Below, in pieces: positions 20,265 through 29,576 of a DNA stretch of 64,000 bases (its first letter is position 1; each line of letters starts with the position of its first letter). The translations under genes were made by a program, and so were the position numbers. This stretch comes from Microbulbifer hydrolyticus (lineage in GTDB: Bacteria > Pseudomonadota > Gammaproteobacteria > Pseudomonadales > Cellvibrionaceae): assembly GCF_009931115.1 (NCBI RefSeq), contig NZ_CP047491.1:1020001-1084000 (forward strand). Direction: 5' to 3'. The notes below the pieces were generated by a model. It was not told the DNA's origin, made no database searches, and saw only the letters and a list, made by a program, of their open reading frames with translations.

Positions 20265-21470
20265 TTAATCCGGGAGGCGGAAGGTGATGGGGACTGAGAA
20301 CTTGTACTCATCGATATTCAGCTGGTCTGGAGTGGCCGGGAAGGGGCCGGCACGTTCCACCGCCTCCAGGGCCTCCCGGTTGAGGCTGGCATAGCGCGAT
20401 TCCTGCAGGGTGCGAACGTTCTTGACGTTGCCTTTGCTATCGATGGTCACATTCAGGCGAACGCTGCCTTCCTGGCCGCGCTCCTGGGCGCGTTTCGGGT
20501 AACGGATATGCTTGAACGTGTGGCGCAGCAACATGGAATGGTAGATCTGGCGCGCCAGAATCATGTTGGCGGTAAGCGGAGCCTCTTCCTCTTCTTCCAG
20601 TTCGTCTTCTTCCATCGGCGTCGCTGGGCGCGTTTTGGTCGGCTTCAGTGGTCTGGGCTCGGAGGTCTGCGCTGCGGCAGTCGCCGGTTTGGCTCCTGCG
20701 CCTATCGGCGTCGGTTTCGCGATTGCCGGTGCGCCGATGGCGGCCAGGGTGGGTGGCGGAATGTCGGGGGTAAGCTTGGGCTTGCTCGCAGCGGCGACCT
20801 GAGCCGGCTCTGGCTTGGGCTCCGGCGCTGCCGCCGAAGCCTCTTGCTCTTGCGTGGCTTCCTGCACGTCAGCCATGGCGGCAACCTGGGCTACACGTTC
20901 GGCACCAGGCTGCAGGGCTTCGTAGGTGGCCAGCAGGCCCGAATTGACTTCACCGGATCCCATCAGGTCGTCGCGGAAGTCCGTGGACGGCGGCACCGGG
21001 CCAATCCAGGCGCGCAGCAGGGTGTTGAAGAATTCGCGGTCCTCGATCATCCCCAGCATGATGTCATTCAGGGATACCGAGGTAGTGCCTGTATCTGCGG
21101 CGAAGTCGATGCGGAGTCGGTCTCCGGCCATCAGCCGGCCCTTGAACAGGTTGGCAAAGGTCACCATGTTCTCGGCCTGGCCAGTGAGTACGCTACCTGG
21201 ATTGTTGATGGCAATGCCTTCCATCCACTGATTGCGGAAGCGGCGGGCAGAGAGGCGATCGGCTATGACGCGAACCTCCAGGCTGCGAGGCATGCTGTTG
21301 TTGAGCAGTGCACTGGCATCGCCGGAGAGCTGCTCGGAGTATACGGCGGCGATGTATTGATCTTTATTGAATTGTTGTTCCAGAGCGAGACCGTTCAGCA
21401 GCGGAGCCGCTTTTGCAGCCAGGGCCGTAGCGAACAACAGCAGGGCAATGACGAGTTTGGTCGTTTTCAT
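20265..21470 (-). CDS. Chalcone-isomerase-like domain fused to TonB C-terminal domain, secreted
   Basis: This 401-residue protein has a cleavable-looking signal peptide (MKTTKLVIALLLFATALAAKA). Residues about 25-190 resemble the bacterial periplasmic chalcone-isomerase-like fold (LNGLALEQQFNKDQYIAAVY near the start, DRLRIDFAADTGTTSVSLND later). A Pro/Ala/Glu-rich linker spans about 195-300. The C-terminus (FKHIRYPKRAQERGQEGSVR, VTIDSKGNVKNVRTLQES, ALEAVERAGPFPATP) is a TonB_C-type domain. Unlike TonB there is no permanent N-terminal anchor, unless the signal helix is retained. The chalcone-isomerase assignment is by pattern and less certain than TonB_C. Confidence 0.75.
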   Translation of the reverse strand: MKTTKLVIALLLFATALAAKAAPLLNGLALEQQFNKDQYIAAVYSEQLSGDASALLNNSMPRSLEVRVIADRLSARRFRNQWMEGIAINNPGSVLTGQAENMVTFANLFKGRLMAGDRLRIDFAADTGTTSVSLNDIMLGMIEDREFFNTLLRAWIGPVPPSTDFRDDLMGSGEVNSGLLATYEALQPGAERVAQVAAMADVQEATQEQEASAAAPEPKPEPAQVAAASKPKLTPDIPPPTLAAIGAPAIAKPTPIGAGAKPATAAAQTSEPRPLKPTKTRPATPMEEDELEEEEEAPLTANMILARQIYHSMLLRHTFKHIRYPKRAQERGQEGSVRLNVTIDSKGNVKNVRTLQESRYASLNREALEAVERAGPFPATPDQLNIDEYKFSVPITFRLPD

Positions 21471-21937
21471 TTTTGCTTTGGTATCTATTTGAAAGCCGGA
21501 TGGGCTGAACCCGGCAGATAAAGCGCTGAAAAATCAATCAAAATACCCCAGAAAAATTTCCAGCTGCTTCGATCGCACCTTCCCCCCGAAAGGTACGAGG
21601 CCTCGTGATCATTGACCTGAAAACTGGTGGGTATTTTTCATCCAGTTTTGGCTTATATTAACCGAGGCTCTGCTCAACTCTACTGCAACTGCAACGGAGT
21701 TCAACCCTGAAATGGGTAAAATGTCTCGTTTTTTCAAATCCGGGAAATGGTGGGGCAGACAGCGGTCACTTTCAGCCTAGAATGCGGCATCGAATGGTGC
21801 ACTCGCGACAGGCAGGGTTTTGTCGCTGCGCCACCGAAACGCTGGGAACTGGTCCGAATTTCCCCCCGGTAGTACGGTAGCCGGTGATACCAGCATATAA
21901 ATACAAATACGCACAATACGATTAAGCCAAGAGTTTC
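21471..21937. other. Intergenic region between divergent genes
   Basis: This 467-base divergent spacer should hold promoters for the TonB-C fusion gene (minus) and the cNMP-binding gene (plus). I see no convincing coding sequence, repeat or named operator in it. An antisense ORF at 21734-22003 overlaps the next gene and shows no family features. Confidence 0.5.
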
Positions 21938-22639
21938 ATGAACTACAAGCCGCTCAGTGACTACCCGCGGGATGCGGTAGATCGCCTCCTGAATGTCATA
22001 CATCTGTTTCGCGATATTCGTGCTACCAGTGAATGGCAGTACGATGTGTTGTTAAAACGCTCCCGCCTTTCGACTCTGGCCCCGGGCGAGGCGCTGCTAC
22101 ATGCGGGTGATGTGGATCAGTGGGTCTATTTTCTGTTGCGCGGTGAATTACACGTGCACGTGGATGACGATGCAGCGGCCCGCGAAGAGCGGCCCCTGGC
22201 GGTGATTCGCCCCGGAGAAGTCTTTGGGGACCTTTCCATGTTACTGGCGAAGCCGCGTAGCGCGACTATTGTTGCGGCGCCGGTCGGGCAGGAGGTTCAG
22301 GTACTGGCCGTGGACTGCACCCTGTTTGGTGACCTCGAGGATTTTTCACTACTGCACCTGCCGACCAAGCTCGTGTTTTATCGCAACATGGTGCATTCAC
22401 TGCGCTGGAAGCTCGAGGTGTATCGCTCCAAATACCCTGCCCACGAGCTGGCCAATAGCCATCGCCGCCTGAAACTTTATACCGGGCCGAAAAACAGTAA
22501 AGAGGAACTGGTTGCTCTGGCCGGGCAGGCGCGCGACCTGGCGCGGATCCTGTTGGACTGGAATGCCGAGTTCGGCAGCGGTCAACTGGCCGCCGAGGAA
22601 TCTGACATGACGAACTTTCTCGAGTCGATTCTCTCCTAA
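21938..22639 (+). CDS. Cyclic nucleotide-binding domain protein without DNA-binding domain
   Basis: A 233-residue protein. Residues about 40-150 form a cNMP-binding beta-roll, including the phosphate-binding cassette PGEVFGDLSMLLAKPRSATIVA with the conserved Arg (the usual FGE Glu is Asp here). No helix-turn-helix follows; the C-terminal 80 residues are helical and charged with no recognised fold. It therefore probably senses a nucleotide or acts as a structural scaffold rather than as a Crp-type regulator. Ligand and output are unknown. A hairpin terminator follows at 22686. Confidence 0.8.
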   Translation: MNYKPLSDYPRDAVDRLLNVIHLFRDIRATSEWQYDVLLKRSRLSTLAPGEALLHAGDVDQWVYFLLRGELHVHVDDDAAAREERPLAVIRPGEVFGDLSMLLAKPRSATIVAAPVGQEVQVLAVDCTLFGDLEDFSLLHLPTKLVFYRNMVHSLRWKLEVYRSKYPAHELANSHRRLKLYTGPKNSKEELVALAGQARDLARILLDWNAEFGSGQLAAEESDMTNFLESILS

Positions 22640-23029
22640 ACCCCGCTTAACTGCCTGAGCACCCCCGCCATCCCCATTGCCGGGGAAACGGGGGCTCAGC
22701 CCCGTTTTCCGCTTGCTCGCGGTGGTGGTTCGACCACCTGCTTTCCCCATCTTCCCGCAAGGGCTTTCCCTTCCGTCAAAAGCCTGGTCATTGGCACATG
22801 GCCGGGCAGTCAAACTACTTGGCGCTGCCTGTACGCGGCTGGTGTTTCTGTTTCGAGATACAGCAAGGTGAGCCTGTGGCCACTCTAAGGCCTATTGATT
22901 TCGCAATTCGGCAGCTTTCACCACTGCACGTTGATCCTATCGCGCATAAAATGCGTACACTTCCACCTCCCAAAGGGCGATCCGGCCCACGAACCGTACG
23001 CTTCCCGAATGCACAGGAATTATGCAGGT
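22640..23029. other. Intergenic region before the RND adaptor gene
   Basis: It holds the hairpin at 22686-22708 and otherwise no recognised signal. The RND adaptor frame is open back to 22895, but the extra residues (His/Cys-rich) are unlike any adaptor N-terminus, so that stretch is treated as noncoding. Confidence 0.5.
22686..22708 (+). terminator. Rho-independent terminator after the cNMP-binding gene
   Basis: aaacgggg (22686-22693) pairs with ccccgttt (22700-22707), with only four Ts. Confidence 0.65.
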
Positions 23030-24268
23030 ATGAATTTTCTGGTATCTCTCTGGCGGCAGCGCAATTACCGAATCGCTGCAATTGTCACCCTTGTTGCTGT
23101 TGTGTGGCTGCTGAGTGGCCTCCTTTCCGGCGGGAATGAGAGTGCGCGGGGGAGTGCCCCGGTTGCAAGCACGCAGAGGCCGACCGCTGAGGCGATAACG
23201 GTCAAGGCGCGCAGGTTGGAGGCTCAGCCATACATCACCCGTGTAGTGGTGAACAGCCGCACCGAGGCCAATCGCAGTGTTCAGGTGCGTGCCGAGCTGG
23301 ATGGCGTTATTGCCGCGCTTCCGGTAGCCGAAGGCCAGCGCGTGGCTGCAGGAGATGTGATTTGTGAGGTCGCAGCAGAAGACCGGCCAGAAAAACTGGC
23401 GCGGGCGCGGGCGACCCTGCGCAAGGCCGAGCTCGATTATGCCGGAGCCAAAAAATTGCAGGGGCGTGGGCTGCAGTCTGAAGCGGCCATGGCGCAGCAG
23501 GAAGTGGCGCTGGCGAATGCCCGTGCCGAGCTCAAGCGTGCACAGGTGGATGTCAAAAATCTCCAGATCCGCGCGCCCTTCGATGGTCTGGTCAACAGTC
23601 GCGCGGTAGAGCTGGGTGACTTTATCCGTCGCGGTGAAGAATGTGCAACTGTGCTGGACCTCGATCCGATGCTGATTGTGGGTGAAGTATCAGAATCACA
23701 GGTAGGTCGACTGAAGCCGGGCGGCCAGGCCAGTGCCCAGTTGCAGCAGGGGCAATTAATAGAGGGGCATTTGCGCTACGTGAGCCAGCAGGCACACCCG
23801 GTCACCCGCGCCTACCGGGTGGAGGTTGCTGTGCCGAATGCCGAAGGCGCTTTGCGCAGCGGAATCAGCGCGCGCATGGCACTGCCTACGGGGGAGGTGC
23901 TCGCACACAGAATCAATTCCTCGCTTCTGACCCTGGACGACCGCGGACAGCTGGGAGTTCGCACCCTGGATGCGGAACACCGGGTCCGGTTTGTGAATGT
24001 AGAGCTTGTCAGTGATGAAAATGCCGGTGTTTGGGTTACCGGATTGGCGCCGAGACCACTGCTGATCACTGTGGGGCAGGAATATGTGAGTGAGGGGGAG
24101 CAGGTTATGGTGGAGTTCGAAGCATCCGCAGGGGACCTGCCGGCTCCTGCGGCGGGTTTGGACACCACGGATAAGGCCGCGTTGCTCTCCGGGACCAGCT
24201 TGATTGAGCCCACCGCTGACGTGGCGACGCAGCAGGTCGACGCGAAGGCCCAGGAGCCTCAGCAATGA
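23030..24268 (+). CDS. RND efflux periplasmic adaptor (membrane fusion protein)
   Basis: A protein of about 412 residues with an N-terminal membrane anchor (RIAAIVTLVAVVWLLSGLL), a biotinyl-lipoyl-like hairpin domain (VRAELDGVIAALPVAEGQRV and IRAPFDGLVNSRAVELGDF), a short alpha-helical coiled-coil hairpin between them, and beta-barrel and membrane-proximal domains. It bridges an RND permease to an outer-membrane channel. The start at 23030 has AGGAA ten bases upstream and gives a normal adaptor N-terminus. The stop overlaps the permease start (ATGA), indicating coupled translation. No outer-membrane factor gene is adjacent. Confidence 0.92.
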   Translation: MNFLVSLWRQRNYRIAAIVTLVAVVWLLSGLLSGGNESARGSAPVASTQRPTAEAITVKARRLEAQPYITRVVVNSRTEANRSVQVRAELDGVIAALPVAEGQRVAAGDVICEVAAEDRPEKLARARATLRKAELDYAGAKKLQGRGLQSEAAMAQQEVALANARAELKRAQVDVKNLQIRAPFDGLVNSRAVELGDFIRRGEECATVLDLDPMLIVGEVSESQVGRLKPGGQASAQLQQGQLIEGHLRYVSQQAHPVTRAYRVEVAVPNAEGALRSGISARMALPTGEVLAHRINSSLLTLDDRGQLGVRTLDAEHRVRFVNVELVSDENAGVWVTGLAPRPLLITVGQEYVSEGEQVMVEFEASAGDLPAPAAGLDTTDKAALLSGTSLIEPTADVATQQVDAKAQEPQQ

Positions 24269-27200
24269 AGCTACTGGACAGTGCCGTAGACCGGTTTCGC
24301 AGCAGCATCAGTCTGATGTTGCTGATCGTCATTATGGGGATCGCTGCCCGTGGCGCGATGACGGTGGAATCCAGCCCTGAAGTAAGCCCGCCCATCGTGA
24401 TCGTTCAGGTGAGGCACGAGGGCATTTCCCCGGAGGACGGGGTTCGCTTGCTGGTTCGTCCCCTTGAGCAGGAGATTCGAGCCCTCGAAGGGGTAGAGGA
24501 GGTGATTGCCAACGCGCGCGAGGGGCTGGTGTATCTGGTGATCGAGTTTGACTCGGCAGTGGACATCGATATCGCGGTGGATGACGTTCGTAACGCCGTC
24601 GACCGCGCGAAAGCGGAGCTGCCTCGGGATGCGGATGAGCCCATCGTCGAGGAGGCCTCTGCACAGCCATTCCCCGCGATTGTGGTGACGCTCGCGGGTG
24701 AGGGAATGGGTGAGCGGGAGATGCTGCGCAGCGCGCAGCTGCTCAAACGCAAAATCGAAAACATCAGTGAAGTACTGAGTGCCGAGATCAACGGCAACCG
24801 GGAAGAGGTGGTGGAAGCCATCATTGACCCGGTGCGCCTGGAGCACTACCAGATTACCAGTGGCGAGCTGATCAACGCGGTGCTCGGTAATAACCTGCTG
24901 ATTCCGGCGGGGGAAATGGATGTCAGTAAGGGGCGCTTCTCTGTCAAGGTCCCGGGGTTGATCGAAACTGCTGCGGACGTGTATCAGATCCCGCTGAAAC
25001 AGTCCGAGCACGGTGTGGTGACTCTGGGGCAGGTCACTGATATCCGCCGCACGTTTAAAGACGCCACCAGCTATACCAGCGTAAATGGGCGCCCGGGCCT
25101 CGCTATCAATGTGGAAAAACGCACGGGGGTCAGCTCAGTTGACCTCGCAGATACCGTGCGTGCGGTGGTCATCGCCGAACGTGAATATCTGCCGCGCGGG
25201 GTACAGGTCGACTTTGTATTCGATACGTCGCAAATGGCGCGGGATATGGTCAGTGAGATGGAGGGGAATATCCTCACTGCCATGTTGCTGGTGATGATCA
25301 TCGTAGTGGCCGCGCTCGGGTTTCGCTCGGGTTTGCTGGTCGGTTTCGGTATCCCGTTTTCATTGCTGTTTGGGTGCATTATCACCTGGTATCTGGGCTA
25401 CTCGTTCAACTTTATGGTGATGTTCGGCATGCTGCTGGCCCTCGGCATGTTGATTGATGGTTCCATCGTTATTACCGAGTTTGCTGACCGCAAAATGGCG
25501 GAGGGCCTGTCGGCGCGGGTGGCATATTCCATTGCGGTGCGCCGTATGTTCTGGCCGGTGATGGCGTCTACCGGCACGACACTCGCCGCGTTTCTGCCGA
25601 TTATTTTCTGGCCGGGGGTGGTGGGCGAGTTCATGCGCTACCTGCCGGTAACGGTATTTTCGGTGCTGGCGGGCTCCCTGGTGTATGCACTGTTTTTTGC
25701 GCCGGTATTGGGTTCGGTATTTGGCAAAAGCAATATGGGCCTGCAGGACCAGCAATATCTCAAGCAGCTGGAGAGCGGAGATCCAACCGGGCTGGCCGGC
25801 GTTACCGGTGTCTACGCGCGTATGCTGGACCCGGTAGTGCGTCACCCCTTCCTTTCTTTTGCCGCCACCATTCTGGTGCTGATTGGTATCTTCGTCGCAT
25901 TCAACAAGTTCAACCCGGGTGTAGAGTTTTTCACGGAGACGGAAGAGCAGTACGGTAACGTGGAGGTGCGGGCACAGGGCAACCTTTCGATTGAAGAAAA
26001 GAAAGTCCTCGTTGCACAGGTGGAGCAGGCCCTGATGCAGGTTCCCGAGGTGCGGGTTGTGTATTCGGCCATTGGTTCTGGGGGGATTTCCGGTAACTCG
26101 GAGAAATCACCGGACCAGATTGCCAACCTGTTGGTGGAGCTTCTGCCTTCCATGGAGCGCGAGCGCAAGAGTGGAGCGATATTTGCGGATATTCGCAGGC
26201 GCACTGCCAATTTCGCCGGAATCAAAATCACGGCCAATGAATTTGAAGGCGGTCCTCCGATAGGCAAGGACATCGTGCTGGAATTGCGCAGCCGTGATTA
26301 CGCCCCATTGTTGGCGGAAACCAAGCGCCTGCACCAGGCGCTGGAGGGTGAGTTCGATGGCCTGCGGGATGTCGTCAATACCGCGCCGCTACCGGGTATC
26401 GAGTGGGAGGTGAAGGTGGATCGGGCCAAGGCTGCACTGTATGGGGCAGACCTGACCGGTGTGGGACGTGCTGTTCAGCTGGTTACCAACGGGGTATTGA
26501 TGGCGGAATACCGACCCGATGACTCCGATGAGGAAGTGGATATCCGTATTCGCTACCCCGACTACGTCCGCGGCATAACCGCACTGGATGAGCTGAAGGT
26601 GAATACTCCCGGCGGTGCGGTGCCTGTCAGCAGTTTTGTTACCACTGTCCCAGGCCCCAAAGTCGACAAGATTGAGCGTATCGACGGTATCACCCGAATG
26701 CAGGTGAAGGCGGACGTAGAAGACGGTGTACTGGCTGATGACAAAGTGCGGGAAATCCGGCAGTGGCTGGCGGATCACCCGATGGATGATCGTGTAGAGC
26801 TCTTGTTCCGCGGCGCCGACGAAGATCAGAACGAGTCCCTGGTCTTTCTCCAGGTGGCGTTTTCACTGTCGCTGTTCCTGATGTTTATCCTGTTGGTGAC
26901 CCAGTTCAACAGCTTCTATCAGTCTGCACTGATTTTATCCTCCGTCATTATGTCTACCGCAGGTGTAATGCTGGGGTTAACCCTGACCCAGAGTACATTC
27001 AGTGTGATCATGACCGGAGTGGGTATCGTGGCGCTGGCGGGTATTGTGGTGAACAACAATATTGTTTTGATCGACACCTACAACTATGTACGCAAGGCAG
27101 AGCCGGAAATGAGCCACGGCGCCGCTGCGGTAAAGGCAGCGGCGCAGCGGTTGCGGCCAGTGTTCCTCACCACCGCGACCACGATCCTGGGGCTGTTGCC

Positions 27201-27426
27201 TTTGGCGCTCGGAGCGAGTGTGGATATGTTGGGGCGCACAGTGGTGGTGAATGGGGTGATTGCCTCGTTCTGGGTGAAGCTCGCCAGTGCGATCGTTTAC
27301 GGGCTCACTTTCTCCACTCTGCTGACGCTGATCGTCACTCCGGTGATGCTGGCACTACCTTCCGCAGTAAGAGACTGGGTGCGGCAGATTGTCCCCGGTC
27401 GAGACCGGACTGCAGGTGAGAGCTAG
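24265..27426 (+). CDS. RND family efflux permease
   Basis: A 1053-residue, 12-helix resistance-nodulation-division pump driven by proton antiport. It has the duplicated RND architecture: helix 1, a large periplasmic porter domain, helices 2-6 around residues 335-480, then the second half with helices 8-12 from about 860 to 1035 (GIVVNNNIVLIDTYN is typical). In helix 4 the usual consecutive Asp-Asp proton relay appears as LGMLIDGSIVITEFAD, retaining one Asp with Gly in the second place. The linked adaptor lies directly upstream. The substrate class is unclear; a hydrophobe pump is more likely than a metal pump. Confidence 0.95.
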   Translation: MKLLDSAVDRFRSSISLMLLIVIMGIAARGAMTVESSPEVSPPIVIVQVRHEGISPEDGVRLLVRPLEQEIRALEGVEEVIANAREGLVYLVIEFDSAVDIDIAVDDVRNAVDRAKAELPRDADEPIVEEASAQPFPAIVVTLAGEGMGEREMLRSAQLLKRKIENISEVLSAEINGNREEVVEAIIDPVRLEHYQITSGELINAVLGNNLLIPAGEMDVSKGRFSVKVPGLIETAADVYQIPLKQSEHGVVTLGQVTDIRRTFKDATSYTSVNGRPGLAINVEKRTGVSSVDLADTVRAVVIAEREYLPRGVQVDFVFDTSQMARDMVSEMEGNILTAMLLVMIIVVAALGFRSGLLVGFGIPFSLLFGCIITWYLGYSFNFMVMFGMLLALGMLIDGSIVITEFADRKMAEGLSARVAYSIAVRRMFWPVMASTGTTLAAFLPIIFWPGVVGEFMRYLPVTVFSVLAGSLVYALFFAPVLGSVFGKSNMGLQDQQYLKQLESGDPTGLAGVTGVYARMLDPVVRHPFLSFAATILVLIGIFVAFNKFNPGVEFFTETEEQYGNVEVRAQGNLSIEEKKVLVAQVEQALMQVPEVRVVYSAIGSGGISGNSEKSPDQIANLLVELLPSMERERKSGAIFADIRRRTANFAGIKITANEFEGGPPIGKDIVLELRSRDYAPLLAETKRLHQALEGEFDGLRDVVNTAPLPGIEWEVKVDRAKAALYGADLTGVGRAVQLVTNGVLMAEYRPDDSDEEVDIRIRYPDYVRGITALDELKVNTPGGAVPVSSFVTTVPGPKVDKIERIDGITRMQVKADVEDGVLADDKVREIRQWLADHPMDDRVELLFRGADEDQNESLVFLQVAFSLSLFLMFILLVTQFNSFYQSALILSSVIMSTAGVMLGLTLTQSTFSVIMTGVGIVALAGIVVNNNIVLIDTYNYVRKAEPEMSHGAAAVKAAAQRLRPVFLTTATTILGLLPLALGASVDMLGRTVVVNGVIASFWVKLASAIVYGLTFSTLLTLIVTPVMLALPSAVRDWVRQIVPGRDRTAGES

Positions 27427-27484
27427 TAGGTAAGCAAAGAAAGAGAGAAGGCGTGAAATGGGGGTGTCATTCTGCCCCCACTAA

Positions 27485-27516
27485 CGAAAAAACCCCGGCA
27501 TGCCGGGGTTTTTTCG
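27485..27516. terminator. Bidirectional rho-independent terminator between RND and algP-like genes
   Basis: A perfectly palindromic stretch pairs aaaaaaccccggca with tgccggggtttttt (27487-27500 with 27501-27514). The T-runs on both strands suit the convergent gene pair. Confidence 0.92.
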
Positions 27517-27539
27517 TTCCGTCTGCCAGAAATGACAGC

Positions 27540-28391
27540 TTAGGATTTTGCTTTCGGCGGACGACCGCGGCGGCCGGGAGCCTTCTTGGCAGCAGAGGAC
27601 TTGGGCGGACGGCCCGGCTTCTTCTTGGCTGCAGAGGACTTGGCCGGACGACCTGGCTTTTTAGCAGCGGTTTTAGTCGCAGCTTTTTTTGCCGGACGGC
27701 CAGGCTTCTTCTTGGCGGCTGCCTTTGCTTTAGCCTTGGCTTTCTTGGCCTTTTCAGCAGCTTTTTTCTTGGCAGCAGCGGCTTTTTTCTTCTCAGCAGC
27801 GGCTTTCTTCTTGGCCGCAGCGGCAGCCTTCTTCTTGGCGGCAGCAGCTTTCTTCTTGGCAGCAGCAGCGGCTTTCTTGGCAGCAGCAGCAGCTTTCTTC
27901 TTGTCAGCGGCAGCTTTCTTCTTGGCAGCAGCAGCGGCCTTCTTGGCGGCAGCAGCGGCTTTTTTCTTCTCGGCGGCAGCCAGCTTCTTGGTGATGGCTG
28001 CCTCTTCCTTGGCTACAGCCTTGGCAACTTTGGTTGCCAGGGCGTTGTCGGAGCTGATGGCTGCCAGCTTGGACTTGGCATCACTTGCGACTGCTTTGGC
28101 GGCGGTAGCGACCTTTTTGGCCGCAGCGGCTGCGGTCTGGGCGGCTTTCAGCTGCTTCTGCTGAGCAGCGGATTTCTTTTTAGCGCGAGCGGCTTTCACC
28201 TTGGCAGCGGCAGCCTGTGCTTTTTGAGCAGCCTTGTCAGCTTCCTTGGAAGCTTTGTCGGCTTCCTTCTTCGCATCGGCTTCCTGGGTGCTGCGAGCCT
28301 TTTCAAGCTGGCTTTTCAAAGAGGCGAGTTCCGCTTCCAATTTCGCTACGGCGCTCACTTTGGTAGCAGCGGCTTTTTTACGTGCGGCCAT
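27540..28391 (-). CDS. algP: AlgP-like histone H1-type DNA-binding protein
   Basis: A 283-residue, extremely Lys/Ala-rich protein. The N-terminal 60 residues include a short coiled coil (VAKLEAELASLKSQLEKAR). Residues about 60-215 are irregular KKAAA-type repeats. The C-terminal 70 residues carry several AT-hook-like cores (KKPGRPAK, KKPGRPPK, RRGRPPKAKS). The composition and PGRP C-terminal tail match AlgP (AlgR3) of Pseudomonas, a histone-like protein once linked to alginate gene control, and related histone H1-like proteins. DNA compaction or nucleoid function is likely. The repetitive GC-rich DNA makes length variation between strains probable. Confidence 0.85.
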   Translation of the reverse strand: MAARKKAAATKVSAVAKLEAELASLKSQLEKARSTQEADAKKEADKASKEADKAAQKAQAAAAKVKAARAKKKSAAQQKQLKAAQTAAAAAKKVATAAKAVASDAKSKLAAISSDNALATKVAKAVAKEEAAITKKLAAAEKKKAAAAAKKAAAAAKKKAAADKKKAAAAAKKAAAAAKKKAAAAKKKAAAAAKKKAAAEKKKAAAAKKKAAEKAKKAKAKAKAAAKKKPGRPAKKAATKTAAKKPGRPAKSSAAKKKPGRPPKSSAAKKAPGRRGRPPKAKS

Positions 28392-28514
28392 AAAATATCC
28401 CTGTATCTAAATTTAGTATTTAGGTGTTATTTTGGATGAGTGGAATTCATCGCGCTAATTGCAGCTTATTTATATACTTGAATGCAAGTGTTTTAAGGGT
28501 GTTTTTACTCTGTA

Positions 28515-29432
28515 ATGAATAAATTTAAGGTTTTTTTTACATTTATCGGCTTTTTCTGGTTGCTGCTCTGTGGATTTGGAGCCATTTACGCGATCGCAAC
28601 CGGGTATGGGAGTAATTCACCGACGGCCTGGTTAGGGCTTTTAATTAATGCTTGGGCGCTACCGATCTGGATGCTGGTGCGCTATTTGTATCCCGGAAAA
28701 ATCGCGGGTGATTTGCGTGAGCCGGGCGCTTTTTCCGGCGTGTTGATGGGGCTGGCAATTGTTTTGCTGGCGGACAATGAGCGAGGGTTGCCGGTTTATC
28801 TGGCGATAGCCAATTTGTTCGTACTTCTGGCTTATCTTTACCATCTGAGCGCAGTGCGTCACCCGAAAATGCCTGCTCTGGATACGGAATTTCCGCCGTT
28901 GGAGATTGAGGGGAGTGAAAATTGGCGAGCTGCCGCGTTTTGCCGTGAGCGGAGACTGGACGGCGTACTTTTGGTGTTTCTGCGGGGGAGCTACTGTGCT
29001 GATAGCCGGAGCCAGCTGCACCAGATACGGGCGCTATTGCCGGATCTGACGCGTCGCAATATCGGTTTACTTCTGTTGAGTACGCAACCAGAACTCAAAT
29101 GGCCCGCGCCATACGCTACAGACCCTTCTGTGTTTGTTGGGGGGAATGTTGGTGTTGGGAATACAGCGGGGCGGATTCCTTCCGGTGCAGAGAAGTATCG
29201 GGAAGATAGTCAGCTGCGGCAGCTGGATGTCAGTGGGGAGGCTAGCTCATCGTTTGTGGCCCGGTCCGCTGCGCCGTTTATTTTACGGCCCTGGGTCAGG
29301 GACGCGGCGCGCCCCAGTGCTTGGTTAATTGACCGAGAGGGTTACATCCTTTGGCGCGAGCTGGCGGCGAATTACCGGGAACCTGCGAGTGTGGAATTGC
29401 TGCGCAGCCAGCTGTTTCGGGTGGAAGACTGA
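28515..29432 (+). CDS. Uncharacterised membrane protein with degenerate thioredoxin-like domain
   Basis: A 305-residue protein with three or four N-terminal membrane helices (residues about 5-115), then a soluble domain. In it, LLVFLRGSYCADSRSQLHQI followed by RRNIGLLLLSTQP and SAWLIDREGYILWR follows the layout of a redoxin/thioredoxin fold. The usual CxxC is YCADS, so only one cysteine remains. It could be a membrane-tethered redox or monothiol protein, or a non-catalytic relic. It is transcribed divergently from the AlgP-like gene. I do not recognise a named family. Confidence 0.6.
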   Translation: MNKFKVFFTFIGFFWLLLCGFGAIYAIATGYGSNSPTAWLGLLINAWALPIWMLVRYLYPGKIAGDLREPGAFSGVLMGLAIVLLADNERGLPVYLAIANLFVLLAYLYHLSAVRHPKMPALDTEFPPLEIEGSENWRAAAFCRERRLDGVLLVFLRGSYCADSRSQLHQIRALLPDLTRRNIGLLLLSTQPELKWPAPYATDPSVFVGGNVGVGNTAGRIPSGAEKYREDSQLRQLDVSGEASSSFVARSAAPFILRPWVRDAARPSAWLIDREGYILWRELAANYREPASVELLRSQLFRVED

Positions 29433-29466
29433 TTGGGTTTTCCCTGGAGGCCACTTACTCACATAA

Positions 29467-29500
29467 AAAAGGCGTAGCGGAGAACCCGTTACGCCTTTTC
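29467..29500. terminator. Bidirectional terminator between convergent genes
   Basis: aaggcgtagcgg pairs with cccgttacgcctt around an AGAA loop (arms 29469-29480 and about 29485-29497), with A- and T-runs outside. One or two wobble pairs. Confidence 0.85.
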
Positions 29501-29576
29501 TGCTTTTAGCCGCCTTCCCCGGAGATTTTCTACAGGGAAACACTCAGGAAGTGGATGGCCGATTAGCGGGGGGGGG

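Noticed and set aside
27453-28439. A 328-residue plus-strand ORF (Gly/Leu/Phe-rich) opposite the AlgP-like gene
   Set aside because: It is the antisense reading of Lys/Ala repeat codons; low-complexity antisense frames stay open by chance. The minus strand gives the known AlgP-like composition and PGRP motifs.
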